Shown here: piece by piece, positions 42,459 to 51,799 of the stretch
Position numbering within the stretch: the stretch's first letter is position 1
How the letters are laid out: each line of letters starts with the position of its first letter
NCBI RefSeq assembly: GCF_900142735.1
Contig: NZ_FRBY01000001.1
Span: 496,001-560,000 of the forward strand
Reading direction: 5' to 3'
DNA length: 64,000 nt
DNA from: Flavobacterium saccharophilum
Lineage (GTDB): Bacteria > Bacteroidota > Bacteroidia > Flavobacteriales > Flavobacteriaceae
Program-made: the position numbers and the translations under genes
Notes under the pieces: generated by a model
Seen by the model: only the letters and a program-made list of their open reading frames with translations
Told to the model about the DNA's origin: nothing
Databases searched by the model: none

Positions 42459-43070
42459 ATGAGTCAGGGAAAGTTTCAAAATAGATACCGTATTTCTTCA
42501 ATAAGGGCGCAATGGTGGGATTATGGTTGGAACGGAGCCTATTTTATAACAATTTGCACAAAGGACAGAGAACATTATTTTGGAGAAATTCAAAATAATA
42601 AAATGGTTTTGTCAGAAGTCGGTATTATTGCTGATATATTGTGGCATCAAATCCCAATACACCATAAAAACGTTGAATTGGGTGATTTCGTAGTCATGCC
42701 AAATCATATTCACGGAATTTTGATTATTGATAAACAATCGGATAATATAGATGTTGATAATGTAGAGACAGGGCAGGTAGAGACAGGGCATGCCCTGTCT
42801 CTACCGTCATCACTACCGTTGCCGTTGTTACCAAAACCAGGTTCGCAACGTTTTCAAAACATTGGAAAAAATACCATTTCGTCAATTATTGGGTCATATA
42901 AATCTGCGGTAACCAAACATGCTAATAGATTAGGATATCCGCATCAATGGCAAAAATTATTTTATGACAATATCATTAGAAACAATAATGATTATCAAAG
43001 AATTTCTGATTATATTGTTTCAAATCCGGTAAATTGGGCGAAAGATAAATTTAAAAGAGCAGATAAATAA
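42459..43070 (+). CDS. REP-associated tyrosine transposase (RAYT, Y1 family)
   Basis: This 203-residue single-strand DNA transposase-like protein of the HUH superfamily resembles IS200/IS605 TnpA. The histidine motif is VVMPNHIHGILII (near 77-89). The C-terminal helix carries FYDNIIRNNNDYQRISDYIVSNPVNW, containing the candidate catalytic tyrosine. The N-terminus YRISSIRAQWWDYGWNGAYFITICTK is typical of RAYT proteins. Between the two motifs is a variable stretch (VETGQVETGHALSLPSSLPL) whose DNA is a perfect 30-bp palindrome. RAYT enzymes act on REP palindromes and are usually single-copy domesticated genes. It looks intact. Confidence 0.9.
   Translation: MSQGKFQNRYRISSIRAQWWDYGWNGAYFITICTKDREHYFGEIQNNKMVLSEVGIIADILWHQIPIHHKNVELGDFVVMPNHIHGILIIDKQSDNIDVDNVETGQVETGHALSLPSSLPLPLLPKPGSQRFQNIGKNTISSIIGSYKSAVTKHANRLGYPHQWQKLFYDNIIRNNNDYQRISDYIVSNPVNWAKDKFKRADK
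42776..42805. repeat. Perfect 30-bp REP-like palindrome inside the RAYT gene
   Basis: The arms GGTAGAGACAGGGCA and TGCCCTGTCTCTACC meet with no loop. A direct copy of most of the left arm lies just upstream (42762-42775). All of it stays in frame. Confidence 0.92.
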
Positions 43071-43094
43071 AAATGATTTTTTAAAAAATTATGT

Positions 43095-43124
43095 GGTAGA
43101 TACAAGGTATGCCTTGTATTTGCT
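43095..43124. repeat. REP-like imperfect palindrome after the RAYT gene
   Basis: ATACAAGG (43100-43107) pairs with CCTTGTAT (43112-43119) around TATG. The whole matches the layout of the in-gene palindrome (GGTAGAnACAnGGnATGCCnTGTnT) and lies 24 bases after the RAYT stop. Confidence 0.75.
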
Positions 43125-43152
43125 TAAATTTGAGTTTACAAAATAAAAAAGA

Positions 43153-44832
43153 ATGAAAGAAACTAAACATATATCAAGATCAAGAGCGCAGGAATCATCT
43201 GCGGCTATTGAAAAAATGTACATTACAATGCGCCATTTATTCAACCGTGGTTTTTATAAACCAATGGGAGTTTCGGGCGATAGCTTACGCGAATCATTAC
43301 TGGCATTACGCCCTGAGATTTACGGAAATATAGGCGAAGAAAAAGTAGAATTAAACGGATTATTATACGTTATAGAAAGACTTCCGATAGGAATTGAACA
43401 ATGCCGTTTCATCAATTTAACTTCGGATGAAGGATATTCTAAATCACATTTTCAGGCGATTGTTCCTCCAAAAAGAAGAAGAAACTGTTACAGAATCGAC
43501 GAAGAACAAATGAATGTTGAAATCACACGTGGACGTTCAGACATCTACGATATTTTGACGCACTTGACTTTTATTTTTATCGAATCACATAAAATTAAAA
43601 ACAGAGTTTTATTAGATGACGGTGGAGAAGTTTCACGCGATTGGCTAAAACTGGAACAAGCAGTAACGCAGACTAAAAAACTAGCTTTAATAGAAAAAGA
43701 AAAAGCAATTTCTCATGTAGCCAATATTTTAGGAAGAACATTTGAAGAAGTGTTGGATATTTATGATGCTTTCGGATCTGAAAATGCTCCGGATCGTTTC
43801 CTACATGTTATTTATTGGTTAGGAAAATTAGCCATTGAAGAAGTAATTGAAAATAATAAACGAACAATTACGTTCAGTCCGGTTTTAAGAGAACGTTTAG
43901 GACACCACATTCATGGAGAAATTTGGGCAACGAACATCAAGGAGGTTTTAAAGACTAACAATCTTTTAAAACGTCCAATTCACGTGATCAGTGCAAACAT
44001 GCATAGTGTTATGAATTCGATTTTTGCAACACCGTTGTTGAAAACGAAATTCAAAGACAAGTCAGATTTCTTTATTTATGAAGAATTAAGTAAGTCGGGT
44101 GCAAAAGAAATTAGAGCACAAGTTGAAGAACTGGCATTAAAAAACGGAATGATTTCCTTACCGGATACATCTGGAACGAATATCGATGTTCAGATTTTTG
44201 ACACAGCTAAAATTGACTGGGCAAAAACCGGATTTCCAAAAGCTAACATTGGCGAAGCTGCACCGGTTATTATTGTAATGGATTATGCCTTTGGAGAACA
44301 GGCATACGAAACGATCGACGAGCTTTTGAAACCTTACAAAAAAGAAACTTTGTTGAATGTACGATCGGTTTCGATTATGGGAAAAGCCGGAATTCTGGAA
44401 GGTGGAAAGGGAGATATCATGATTCCAACTGCTCATATAAACGAAGGAACGGCTGATAATTATTTCTTTGAAAATGAATTGACAGGCGCTATGTTTGAAG
44501 GAAACGACATTGCCGTTTTTGAGGGTGCGATGGTTACCGTTTTAGGAACGTCGTTGCAAAACAGAGATTTGTTGAAATTTTTCCACGAATCAACCTGGGG
44601 TGTAATTGGCCTTGAAATGGAAGGTTCTTACTATCAAAAAGCAATTCAGTCAGCATCAAAAATTAGAAAAAGTGTACCGCACGATATTAAGGTTCGTTAT
44701 GCGTATTACGCTTCGGATAATCCATTGGAAACCGGAAGCACATTGGCTTCAGGCGGATTAGGAACGACGGGCGTAAAACCAACGTATTTGATTACCATTA
44801 AAATTTTGGAACAAATTTTCAACGTAAAATAA
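43153..44832 (+). CDS. DUF6909 family protein
   Basis: This 559-residue cytoplasmic protein belongs to a conserved flavobacterial family annotated, as I recall, as DUF6909. The N-terminal half is mixed helical (RAQESSAAIEKMYITMRHLFNRGFYKPMG). The C-terminal half has VSIMGKAGILEGGKGDIMIPTAHINEGTADNY and a WGVIGLEMEGSYYQKAI segment followed by RYAYYASDNP. The E-M-E-G element and the GDIMIPTA strand are reminiscent of nucleoside phosphorylase/MTA nucleosidase folds; that is my inference only. It lies eight bases upstream of the first polysaccharide gene. Confidence 0.75.
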   Translation: MKETKHISRSRAQESSAAIEKMYITMRHLFNRGFYKPMGVSGDSLRESLLALRPEIYGNIGEEKVELNGLLYVIERLPIGIEQCRFINLTSDEGYSKSHFQAIVPPKRRRNCYRIDEEQMNVEITRGRSDIYDILTHLTFIFIESHKIKNRVLLDDGGEVSRDWLKLEQAVTQTKKLALIEKEKAISHVANILGRTFEEVLDIYDAFGSENAPDRFLHVIYWLGKLAIEEVIENNKRTITFSPVLRERLGHHIHGEIWATNIKEVLKTNNLLKRPIHVISANMHSVMNSIFATPLLKTKFKDKSDFFIYEELSKSGAKEIRAQVEELALKNGMISLPDTSGTNIDVQIFDTAKIDWAKTGFPKANIGEAAPVIIVMDYAFGEQAYETIDELLKPYKKETLLNVRSVSIMGKAGILEGGKGDIMIPTAHINEGTADNYFFENELTGAMFEGNDIAVFEGAMVTVLGTSLQNRDLLKFFHESTWGVIGLEMEGSYYQKAIQSASKIRKSVPHDIKVRYAYYASDNPLETGSTLASGGLGTTGVKPTYLITIKILEQIFNVK

Positions 44833-44840
44833 AACAATAA

Positions 44841-45830
44841 ATGAGTACAAAAGTACCCCAAAATTCAGATCAGGAAATAGATATTTTTCAGTTTTCAAGA
44901 AGCATTGGTAGTTTTTTTGATCGCATAAACAGGTCTATTTTTAAGGCGATTCAGTTTTTTATTCGAAACTGGATTGTGGTGCTGGTTTTGGTTGTACTTG
45001 GTGTTATACTTGGATTTTATTTAGATTCTAATAAAAAATCATACAATAATCAGATTGTTGTAACGCCAAACTTTGAAAGTGTTGATTATTTGTATGCCAA
45101 AGTCGATTTGATTCAATCTAAAATTGCTGCTGGAGATATTGATTTTTTAAATCATGTTTTTGGAACTTCAGGCCGAAATTTGATAAAAAAAATAGAAGTT
45201 AAACCTGTTCCTGACGTTTATAAATTTATTGAAGACAAAGAACAAAACTTTGAACTTATTAAATTAATGGCTGAGGTTGGCGAAGTAAAAAAGGTTTTAG
45301 AAGACAACGTTACAAGCAAAAATTACACCTATCATACTATTTCTTTTGTGTCAAATGGAGTGGTAAGTGAAAAAGATGTAGTCGAACCGTTGCTAAAATA
45401 TCTGAACAATTCGGCCTATTTTAATTCTATTCAAAAAATTGGATACAAAAACCTGCAACGTGAAATAGCTCAAAATGATACTATAATTGCTCAAATCGAT
45501 CAGGTTTTAAACGGACTTTCGAGTACTGCAAAAAACAATTCTAAGAACGAAAAACTGGTTTATTACAGTGAGAATTTACAATTAAACGATATTATAAAAA
45601 CCAAACAAAAGTTAGTTACAGAACAGGGGAAAAACAGGTTCAGACTAATCAGTTTTGATAAAACGATCAAAGAAATTAATGCGACTCTCAACATCAATGA
45701 AAGCAAAACGGTAAATGGCCATTTTAAAATCTGGTTGCCTATTTTCTTTCTTTTCCTTTTTGTTTTGGTGAGTTTGTTCCGTAAATTTTATCGTAAGCAA
45801 CTTGCAATCTCAAATGCAAATCAACATTAA
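44841..45830 (+). CDS. Wzz-like chain-length determinant family protein
   Basis: This 329-residue protein has two membrane helices, one near 44-63 (NWIVVLVLVVLGVILGFYL) and one near 298-316 (FKIWLPIFFLFLFVLVSLF). They enclose a long extracytoplasmic alpha/beta and coiled region. This is the topology of Wzz/polysaccharide co-polymerase proteins that set O-antigen or capsule chain length. There is no C-terminal tyrosine kinase domain. It begins the polysaccharide cluster, eight bases after DUF6909 and five bases before the flippase. Confidence 0.75.
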   Translation: MSTKVPQNSDQEIDIFQFSRSIGSFFDRINRSIFKAIQFFIRNWIVVLVLVVLGVILGFYLDSNKKSYNNQIVVTPNFESVDYLYAKVDLIQSKIAAGDIDFLNHVFGTSGRNLIKKIEVKPVPDVYKFIEDKEQNFELIKLMAEVGEVKKVLEDNVTSKNYTYHTISFVSNGVVSEKDVVEPLLKYLNNSAYFNSIQKIGYKNLQREIAQNDTIIAQIDQVLNGLSSTAKNNSKNEKLVYYSENLQLNDIIKTKQKLVTEQGKNRFRLISFDKTIKEINATLNINESKTVNGHFKIWLPIFFLFLFVLVSLFRKFYRKQLAISNANQH

Positions 45831-45835
45831 AACAA

Positions 45836-47140
45836 GTGAAAACCAATTCTATCTTTGAGAGACTTTCACAAAATATATTTTTAAGGCAAAGTTTTAATAC
45901 TTTGTTTTTAAGAATTTTGGGAGTTCTCTTGTTATTTGGTTTTACTGTGTTTTTAACAAAATCCTATAGCCCGAAATTAGTGGGACAATATGATTTTGCA
46001 AGATCCTTTCTTTTAGCTGTAGGAACGATTTGTTTGTTGGGTTTTGATCAGTCCATATTATATTTTAAAGGAAAATTAGCAAGCCTGAATGCACTCGAAG
46101 AGCTAAGAAAAATCTATCTGAAGATGATCGCAATGCTTTTATCGACTTCTGTCCTGGGCTTGATTATAATTTTGGTGATTGATGACAAAGTAATCAATAC
46201 TTATTTTGGTGATACTGAAGTGTATTCCATCTTTTTAAAAGGATCTGTAACGTTATTTTTTTACGGATTGTCAACTTTAAATATTGAAGTAATAAGAGCT
46301 TTGGATAAATTATATATAGCAGAATTATTTAGAAATGTCATCAAATATATTCCGCTGATATTGGGTTCAATAGCTTTATTTTATTGGCATAAAGAAACCT
46401 ATTTGGTTGATGTTTTTTTAATCGGATTTGTATTTCTTGCTTTAATTAGCACCATTTTAGTTTTTAGTTATTTCAATAATACTACCACGGTAAAATCTGT
46501 AGAAGGATTTTCGCATAAAGAAGTCTTCTTAAAATCCTATCCCATTGCAATTAGCGGTATGGCCTTGTTTTTATTAATGTGTTTTGATATTATGTTTCTG
46601 AAAAAATATCGAAATGATGAAACAGTTGCTTTTTATTCGGTTGGAGTCAAGTTAATGACGATTATTTCAGTTGTAATTTTAACGATAAACATTACGGTTT
46701 CGGCTAAAATTTCGGAATATTTTGCAAGTCAGAATAAGTCAGAATTAACAAAAATTGTAAAAAATTGTGCCCGTTTAATTTTCGGAATCACCCTTCCGGT
46801 AATTATTTTAATCAGCATTTTTTCAGAATATATTTTATCTTTTTTTGGGCATCAGTATGTGGCGGCCAAAGAAGCATTTTTAATTTTAGTTATCGGTCAG
46901 GGAATTTGTTCTGCATTTGGTTCAGCATCCGTTTATTTGAATATGACAGGAAGACAACATATTTTTCAGATTATTTTGATTATTGCCGTTGTACTTAATT
47001 TTGTCTTAAATCGATTTTTAATTCCGGACTACGGAATGACAGGAGCAGCGATTGCTTTTGTTTCGAGTTCTTTTTTCTGGAATGTTGCAGTGGCAGTAGT
47101 TGTTTATCGGAAGGATAAAATAAAAGTTTTTTTGAATTAA
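45836..47140 (+). CDS. Polysaccharide flippase, Wzx/MATE-like
   Basis: This 434-residue protein has about twelve to fourteen membrane segments and the N-terminal oligosaccharide flippase pattern (FLRQSFNTLFLRILGVLLLFGFTVFLTKSYSPKLVGQYDFARSFLL). It should move lipid-linked repeat units across the inner membrane. The start is the GTG at 45836, five bases after the Wzz-like stop; the first in-frame ATG would delete the first membrane helices. It is followed after seven bases by a glycosyltransferase gene. Confidence 0.87.
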   Translation: MKTNSIFERLSQNIFLRQSFNTLFLRILGVLLLFGFTVFLTKSYSPKLVGQYDFARSFLLAVGTICLLGFDQSILYFKGKLASLNALEELRKIYLKMIAMLLSTSVLGLIIILVIDDKVINTYFGDTEVYSIFLKGSVTLFFYGLSTLNIEVIRALDKLYIAELFRNVIKYIPLILGSIALFYWHKETYLVDVFLIGFVFLALISTILVFSYFNNTTTVKSVEGFSHKEVFLKSYPIAISGMALFLLMCFDIMFLKKYRNDETVAFYSVGVKLMTIISVVILTINITVSAKISEYFASQNKSELTKIVKNCARLIFGITLPVIILISIFSEYILSFFGHQYVAAKEAFLILVIGQGICSAFGSASVYLNMTGRQHIFQIILIIAVVLNFVLNRFLIPDYGMTGAAIAFVSSSFFWNVAVAVVVYRKDKIKVFLN

Positions 47141-47147
47141 TCTAGAA

Positions 47148-48233
47148 ATGAGAGTACTGCAAGTAATTAATAGTTTAGAAACAGGCGGAGCTGAAAAGTT
47201 GCTTTTAGAAACAATTCCACTTTACAATAAAAAAGGAATTGAAGTAGATCTATTGCTTCTAAACGGAAAAAAGACTCCTTTTTTAGAAACTTTAAAAGGG
47301 AGTAATTGTTGTAAAATTTACGCTTTAGGAACATTCGTTTATAATCCTTTTCATGTTTTTAGAATGATTCCTTTTCTTAGAAAATATGATATCGCGCATG
47401 TTCATTTATTTCCTTCGCAGTATTGGATTGTGATGGCTAAAATACTTTCTTTCTCTAAAATAAAAATAATTGTAACAGAACACAGTACAACAAACCCACG
47501 GATAAAAAATTATTTATTAAGCATATTAGATCGGTTTATATATAAATTTTATGATAAGATTGTTTGCATTACAACTGATGTATATCAAATTATAATTAAA
47601 CATTTGAAAGAGACGAAATCTAAATTTTTAATAATTCAAAATGGTGTTCAGTTGCAAAAGATCTATGATGCACAGCCTTATGGTAAAAAAATGATTTCCG
47701 GTTTATTTACAGATCAGGATATCTTGATAATACAAATTGCTAGTTTTAATAAGCATAAGGATCAGCAAACAGCAATAAAAGCTTTAAAATACTTACCAGA
47801 CAATGTGAAGCTTGTATTTGTTGGTGACGGACCTTTAAAAGTAAGTTGTATAGATTTTGCAAATGATCTTAACTTGACAGATAAAGTTCTTTTTTTAGGA
47901 AACAGAACAGATGTACCACAACTTTTAAAAACAGCAGATATATCTATTTTAAGTACAAATGGTGAAGGATTTAGTTTGGTTGCAATTGAAAGTATGGCAG
48001 CAGGAATACCTTTTATAAGTTCAGATGTTCCTGGAATGATAAATGTAAAGGATGCTGGTATTTTGTTTGAAAAAGAAAACGCTGAAGAACTTGCTTTTTT
48101 TATTAAAAAATTAATTGATGAAAGAGATTTTTATGAGAGTATTGTAAATTCAGGAAAAAGGAGAGCGGAACAATTTGATATTGATTTTATGGTTAATAAA
48201 CACATACTTTTGTACAAAACGATATTAGAATAA
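47148..48233 (+). CDS. Glycosyltransferase family 4
   Basis: This 361-residue retaining GT-B glycosyltransferase has an N-terminal LQVINSLETGGAEKLLLETIPLY. The linker is HVHLFPSQYWIVMAKIL...VTEHSTTN. The C-terminal nucleotide-sugar domain has IIQIASFNKHKDQQTAIKAL, LVFVGDGPLK and the E-x7-E region GEGFSLVAIESMAAGIPFISSDVPGM. Donor and acceptor sugars are unknown. Its stop codon overlaps the next gene's start by one base (TAATG), showing tight coupling. Confidence 0.92.
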   Translation: MRVLQVINSLETGGAEKLLLETIPLYNKKGIEVDLLLLNGKKTPFLETLKGSNCCKIYALGTFVYNPFHVFRMIPFLRKYDIAHVHLFPSQYWIVMAKILSFSKIKIIVTEHSTTNPRIKNYLLSILDRFIYKFYDKIVCITTDVYQIIIKHLKETKSKFLIIQNGVQLQKIYDAQPYGKKMISGLFTDQDILIIQIASFNKHKDQQTAIKALKYLPDNVKLVFVGDGPLKVSCIDFANDLNLTDKVLFLGNRTDVPQLLKTADISILSTNGEGFSLVAIESMAAGIPFISSDVPGMINVKDAGILFEKENAEELAFFIKKLIDERDFYESIVNSGKRRAEQFDIDFMVNKHILLYKTILE

Positions 48234-49297
48234 TGAAAAGAACGGTCAACAAAAGCACACTGGCATTTTTGCTGATTGCGATGGCAAATCTTGTTGTGGC
48301 CTTGTTATCTTTTTATATTTTACCACCGCGTTTTTTTTATGATGCAGCTATTATCGCCTATGATAAATATAATGAAATAGGGTATTTTGGAAGTTATCCG
48401 CTTACAATTTTATTCTATAAAATCACACTTTTACGTTATTTACCGTTTCCATTAATTGCACTTTTACAGTTTCCAATTTTGATTTATATCTTATATAAAA
48501 TTGGAATTCCGCGAGATTTCGAAAAATTAACGGTGAAGAACATTTTAGTTTATTTGGGAATTTTTATGATCGCTATTTATATTGGGATGCCTTCAAAAGA
48601 ATTTATCACATTCTTGTTTGTTGCACCAATAGTGTTTATGTATCGAAATAAGCAATTCTTATTTAAAAATACCGTAATTATAACGTTTGGGTTATTAATA
48701 CTTTTTGGCGCTTTATATAGACCCTATTTTGCTTTGATTCCTATTATTGCAGGAGGTATGTATTGGGTTAGTTTTATTAATTTTAAAAATAAAACTATAA
48801 GTACCATTTTTTATGGCCTTTTGATTGTGTTTTTTTTATCGCTAAGTTACGGAATACTAAAAGGAGAATATTTTTCTGAAATGAGCCGCGAAGTTGTAAA
48901 TAAAGCTCGAATAGGAGCGTCTGATGCAAATTCAATAATTATTCCTCCCGTAAAACCAGATACCTGGTACGGAGAAATTATAGCTATTTTTTATGGATTT
49001 TTTACAGTGAATGTCCCGGTAAACGGTTTAAAACACATACTATCTCCTCAAATTATTGTTTTCGTAATCTGGCAATTATTATTGTTTTATATTCTTTTAG
49101 TCCGATTTTCAAAATGTTTAAGAGAAAGGAAAAAATACAATTATGAACTTTTAATTATGTTCATTTTGTTTTCTTTCTTTATCCTTCAGGGTGTTTTTGA
49201 GCCTGATCTGGGATCATCTATTCGACATAAAATCGGCGTTTTTCCATTAATTTATTTTGCATTATACTATGAACATTTCCGAAAAGAACTTCAATAA
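48233..49297 (+). CDS. Polytopic membrane protein of the polysaccharide cluster
   Basis: This 354-residue protein has about ten hydrophobic segments and short loops. It begins NKSTLAFLLIAMANLVVALLSFYILPPRFFYDAAIIAYD. I recognise no specific family. The size, topology and position between a glycosyltransferase and an O-antigen ligase-like gene suggest a polymerase- or EpsG-like role. It overlaps the upstream gene by one base and the downstream gene by 29 bases, so it belongs to the same operon. Confidence 0.7.
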   Translation: MKRTVNKSTLAFLLIAMANLVVALLSFYILPPRFFYDAAIIAYDKYNEIGYFGSYPLTILFYKITLLRYLPFPLIALLQFPILIYILYKIGIPRDFEKLTVKNILVYLGIFMIAIYIGMPSKEFITFLFVAPIVFMYRNKQFLFKNTVIITFGLLILFGALYRPYFALIPIIAGGMYWVSFINFKNKTISTIFYGLLIVFFLSLSYGILKGEYFSEMSREVVNKARIGASDANSIIIPPVKPDTWYGEIIAIFYGFFTVNVPVNGLKHILSPQIIVFVIWQLLLFYILLVRFSKCLRERKKYNYELLIMFILFSFFILQGVFEPDLGSSIRHKIGVFPLIYFALYYEHFRKELQ

Positions 49298-50573
49298 AAT
49301 ATTTCATGTTTTTTTGTGTTTAATCGCCATTGCGATGATTTTCAGAAAACCATGTTCAGTACTGATTATTTTGTTTGCCGTATTTAATTTGATTTTCCTT
49401 AAAAAATTAAAATACAGTAAAACGTCATTGATTTTAATAGCCTGTATAGCTTCGCCAATTTTATTAGAATTGCTGATGTTTTGGAACAATGATTCTTTTG
49501 CAAAAGGACTAAAAGCAATCGAAAAAAGTACTTCATTGTTGATTTTTCCTTTGTTTATTATTGGAAATTATCACCAGGTAAACTTTATAAAAATAGCTAA
49601 GACTTATGTGATTGCCACAACTTTAATCATGTTATTTTTCTTTATCAGATTTAATATTATTAGTGCTGAATTGATGAATAAGTATCTAAACGGAATTCAT
49701 TTATGGGAAATGGGATATCAGTTTGCAGACAGTATTGGAATTCATGCTCCGGCATTGAATATGCATCTGGCATTTGTATCGGTTTGTGCGCTGTATTTTG
49801 TTTTTGATAGTTTCAGAAATCATGAAAAAACACGCTATAAAATTGCCTGCGCAATTGTTTTTCTGCTTTCGTTTTTCTTTGTTCTTTTTGTAAACACGAG
49901 AATGGCGTTAATGAATGTTTTAGCAGGATTTCTCATTGTTTTATTTTGTGAAATTAACTCGAGAGTCAATATAAAAAATATTGTTTTAACTGCAGTTACA
50001 GTTGTTGTTTTGGTAACTGCAATTATATTTTTCTTCGTTCAGAAAGATCCCTATATGAAGGAAAAATATTCGACAACAACATTTGCTTATATGGATAAAG
50101 TAGGGAAATTAGATGAAATTGATCATCCTGAAATTAAGGTTTTTAATTCTTTGGTAACAAGAGTTTCCATCTGGAAATCGGCTTGGGAATTGTCTGTAAA
50201 GAATCTTCCTTTTGGAGTTGGTGCTTCAGATGGAAAACCGGAATTAAATAAATATTATAAAGCAACCAATCAGCAATTTTTAGCTAAATATGAATTTCCG
50301 ACGCACAATCAGTTTCTCGATTTTTTATTGAAGTTTGGTATTCTCGGGCCGTTAGTGGTTTTTCTTTATATTTTCACAATTGGTTACTTAGGTTATGATT
50401 TAAAAAACGCGATGATACTTTCATTTTTCCTAATCTTTTTAACCTCAAATTTAACCGATGATTTTTTACTCCGCTTTGACGGAATTGCCTTTAGCGGATT
50501 ATGGTTTTCTATTTTTGGAAGTTATTGGCTACAGCAGAAAACTACTCTTTGTAAAGCGCCAGCAATTGTTTAA
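49269..50573 (+). CDS. O-antigen ligase/polymerase family protein (Wzy/WaaL-like)
   Basis: This 434-residue protein has about ten to twelve membrane helices. It has the Wzy_C/O-antigen ligase pattern, including a large periplasmic loop with LVTRVSIWKSAWELSVKNLPFGVGASDGK and YEFPTHNQFLDFLLKFGILG, the H-N-x-F/Y-L-D element typical of this family. The ATG at 49269 is preferred over an in-frame TTG at 49257. It overlaps the preceding gene by 29 bases and the convergent glycosyltransferase gene by 32 bases at the 3' end. Confidence 0.85.
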   Translation: MNISEKNFNKIFHVFLCLIAIAMIFRKPCSVLIILFAVFNLIFLKKLKYSKTSLILIACIASPILLELLMFWNNDSFAKGLKAIEKSTSLLIFPLFIIGNYHQVNFIKIAKTYVIATTLIMLFFFIRFNIISAELMNKYLNGIHLWEMGYQFADSIGIHAPALNMHLAFVSVCALYFVFDSFRNHEKTRYKIACAIVFLLSFFFVLFVNTRMALMNVLAGFLIVLFCEINSRVNIKNIVLTAVTVVVLVTAIIFFFVQKDPYMKEKYSTTTFAYMDKVGKLDEIDHPEIKVFNSLVTRVSIWKSAWELSVKNLPFGVGASDGKPELNKYYKATNQQFLAKYEFPTHNQFLDFLLKFGILGPLVVFLYIFTIGYLGYDLKNAMILSFFLIFLTSNLTDDFLLRFDGIAFSGLWFSIFGSYWLQQKTTLCKAPAIV

Positions 50574-51618
50574 AATTTTGATTTTTATCAAACAGATTAC
50601 GACATCTTGCTAAAGAATTTTTTCCAAAAACATCTCTTGTTTTGGGATCTTTTAGAATTTCAAAATAGCTTTCCAGTTCATTTATATCAGTAAATAGAAA
50701 GCCTGTTTCGTTATGTAGAACAGCATCTTTATTTCCAATAATATTGGTAGCAATAACAGGCTTTTGTAATGCCATCGCTTCAAGAACGGCAATTGGCAAT
50801 CCTTCCCAAAGAGAAATCTGGATATAAATATCAATATTATTTAGTTCTTTCAAAACCGTTTTTCGATCTAAAATCCAACCTGTAATTCTAATGTTTGGAG
50901 CTGTAATTAAAGGCCTTAATTCACCATCACCAATCCATACAAAATTAAAATCAGGGAATTTTAAAGCAATTTGATTGAACACTTCAGGGTTTCTGGCAGC
51001 TGTAATTCTGGCCATAATCCCGATAGTTAGCTTTTCGTTTTGATGAGGTGCATAGTGTTGCTGAACATTTGTGATATCAATACCATTTCGAACTAATTTG
51101 GCTTTTCCAATTCCTTTCGCAATTTCAAGTTCTGTATCACCACAAGCGACAATTATTCCTCCAAAAAAACGTTGAAAGTTTTTTTCAATTCCCCAATAAA
51201 TATTTCGCATAGTATTTGAAATATCTGTTCTTAAAAAAGAATACCCATGCGGAGTATAAAATAATTTCTTTTTCCTGAATAAGAAAAAATAGGCAATCCG
51301 ACCCAAAACACCCGCTTTTGAAGAATGAAGATGAATTACATCCGGATTTATTTTTTTGATTTCTTTCGCTAATTGAAAAGCAGATTTTAAATCCTGAAAA
51401 GGAGAGAACTCCCGAACCATATTAATCTGGACAAGTTTGACACCATCTGAAAATTCAGATTTAATTTTTTGAGCATCAATTTCTTTTCGATTCCCACTAT
51501 AAATAATAGTGGTTTCTATGTTTTTGTTTATTTCATCATCTCCAAAGAAAGTCGATAAATCTCTAAAATATGTATAAACTCCGCCACCTAGAGCTTCAAT
51601 AATATGTACAACTTTCAA
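50542..51618 (-). CDS. Glycosyltransferase family 4
   Basis: This 358-residue GT-B enzyme has VHIIEALGGGVYTYFRDLSTFFGDDE at the N-terminus and VIHLHSSKAGVLGRIAYFF...YTPHGYSFLR in the middle. The C-terminal domain has IGIMARITAARNPEVFNQIA, FVWIGDGELRP and ISLWEGLPIAVLEAMALQKPVIATNIIGNKD, with the E-x7-E catalytic region. It is the only cluster gene here on the minus strand besides the CapK-like ligase. Its 3' end overlaps the ligase gene tail to tail by 32 bases. Its sugar specificity is unknown. Confidence 0.92.
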   Translation of the reverse strand: MKVVHIIEALGGGVYTYFRDLSTFFGDDEINKNIETTIIYSGNRKEIDAQKIKSEFSDGVKLVQINMVREFSPFQDLKSAFQLAKEIKKINPDVIHLHSSKAGVLGRIAYFFLFRKKKLFYTPHGYSFLRTDISNTMRNIYWGIEKNFQRFFGGIIVACGDTELEIAKGIGKAKLVRNGIDITNVQQHYAPHQNEKLTIGIMARITAARNPEVFNQIALKFPDFNFVWIGDGELRPLITAPNIRITGWILDRKTVLKELNNIDIYIQISLWEGLPIAVLEAMALQKPVIATNIIGNKDAVLHNETGFLFTDINELESYFEILKDPKTRDVFGKNSLARCRNLFDKNQNFKQLLALYKE

Positions 51619-51799
51619 AACAATGGATTTAATTGGGGGTAAAAATAGATAAATGGGTTTAATAATTATCTGAAAAATGCAAACTTCTTTTTTAGATATA
51701 CTTTCATCTGTAATTTAAGGAAAGATATTTTATTACATTTGTGCTTCTATCTTGGGTTTTATGGCAAATGAAACTCAAAAATGTTCAATAAAATCAATT

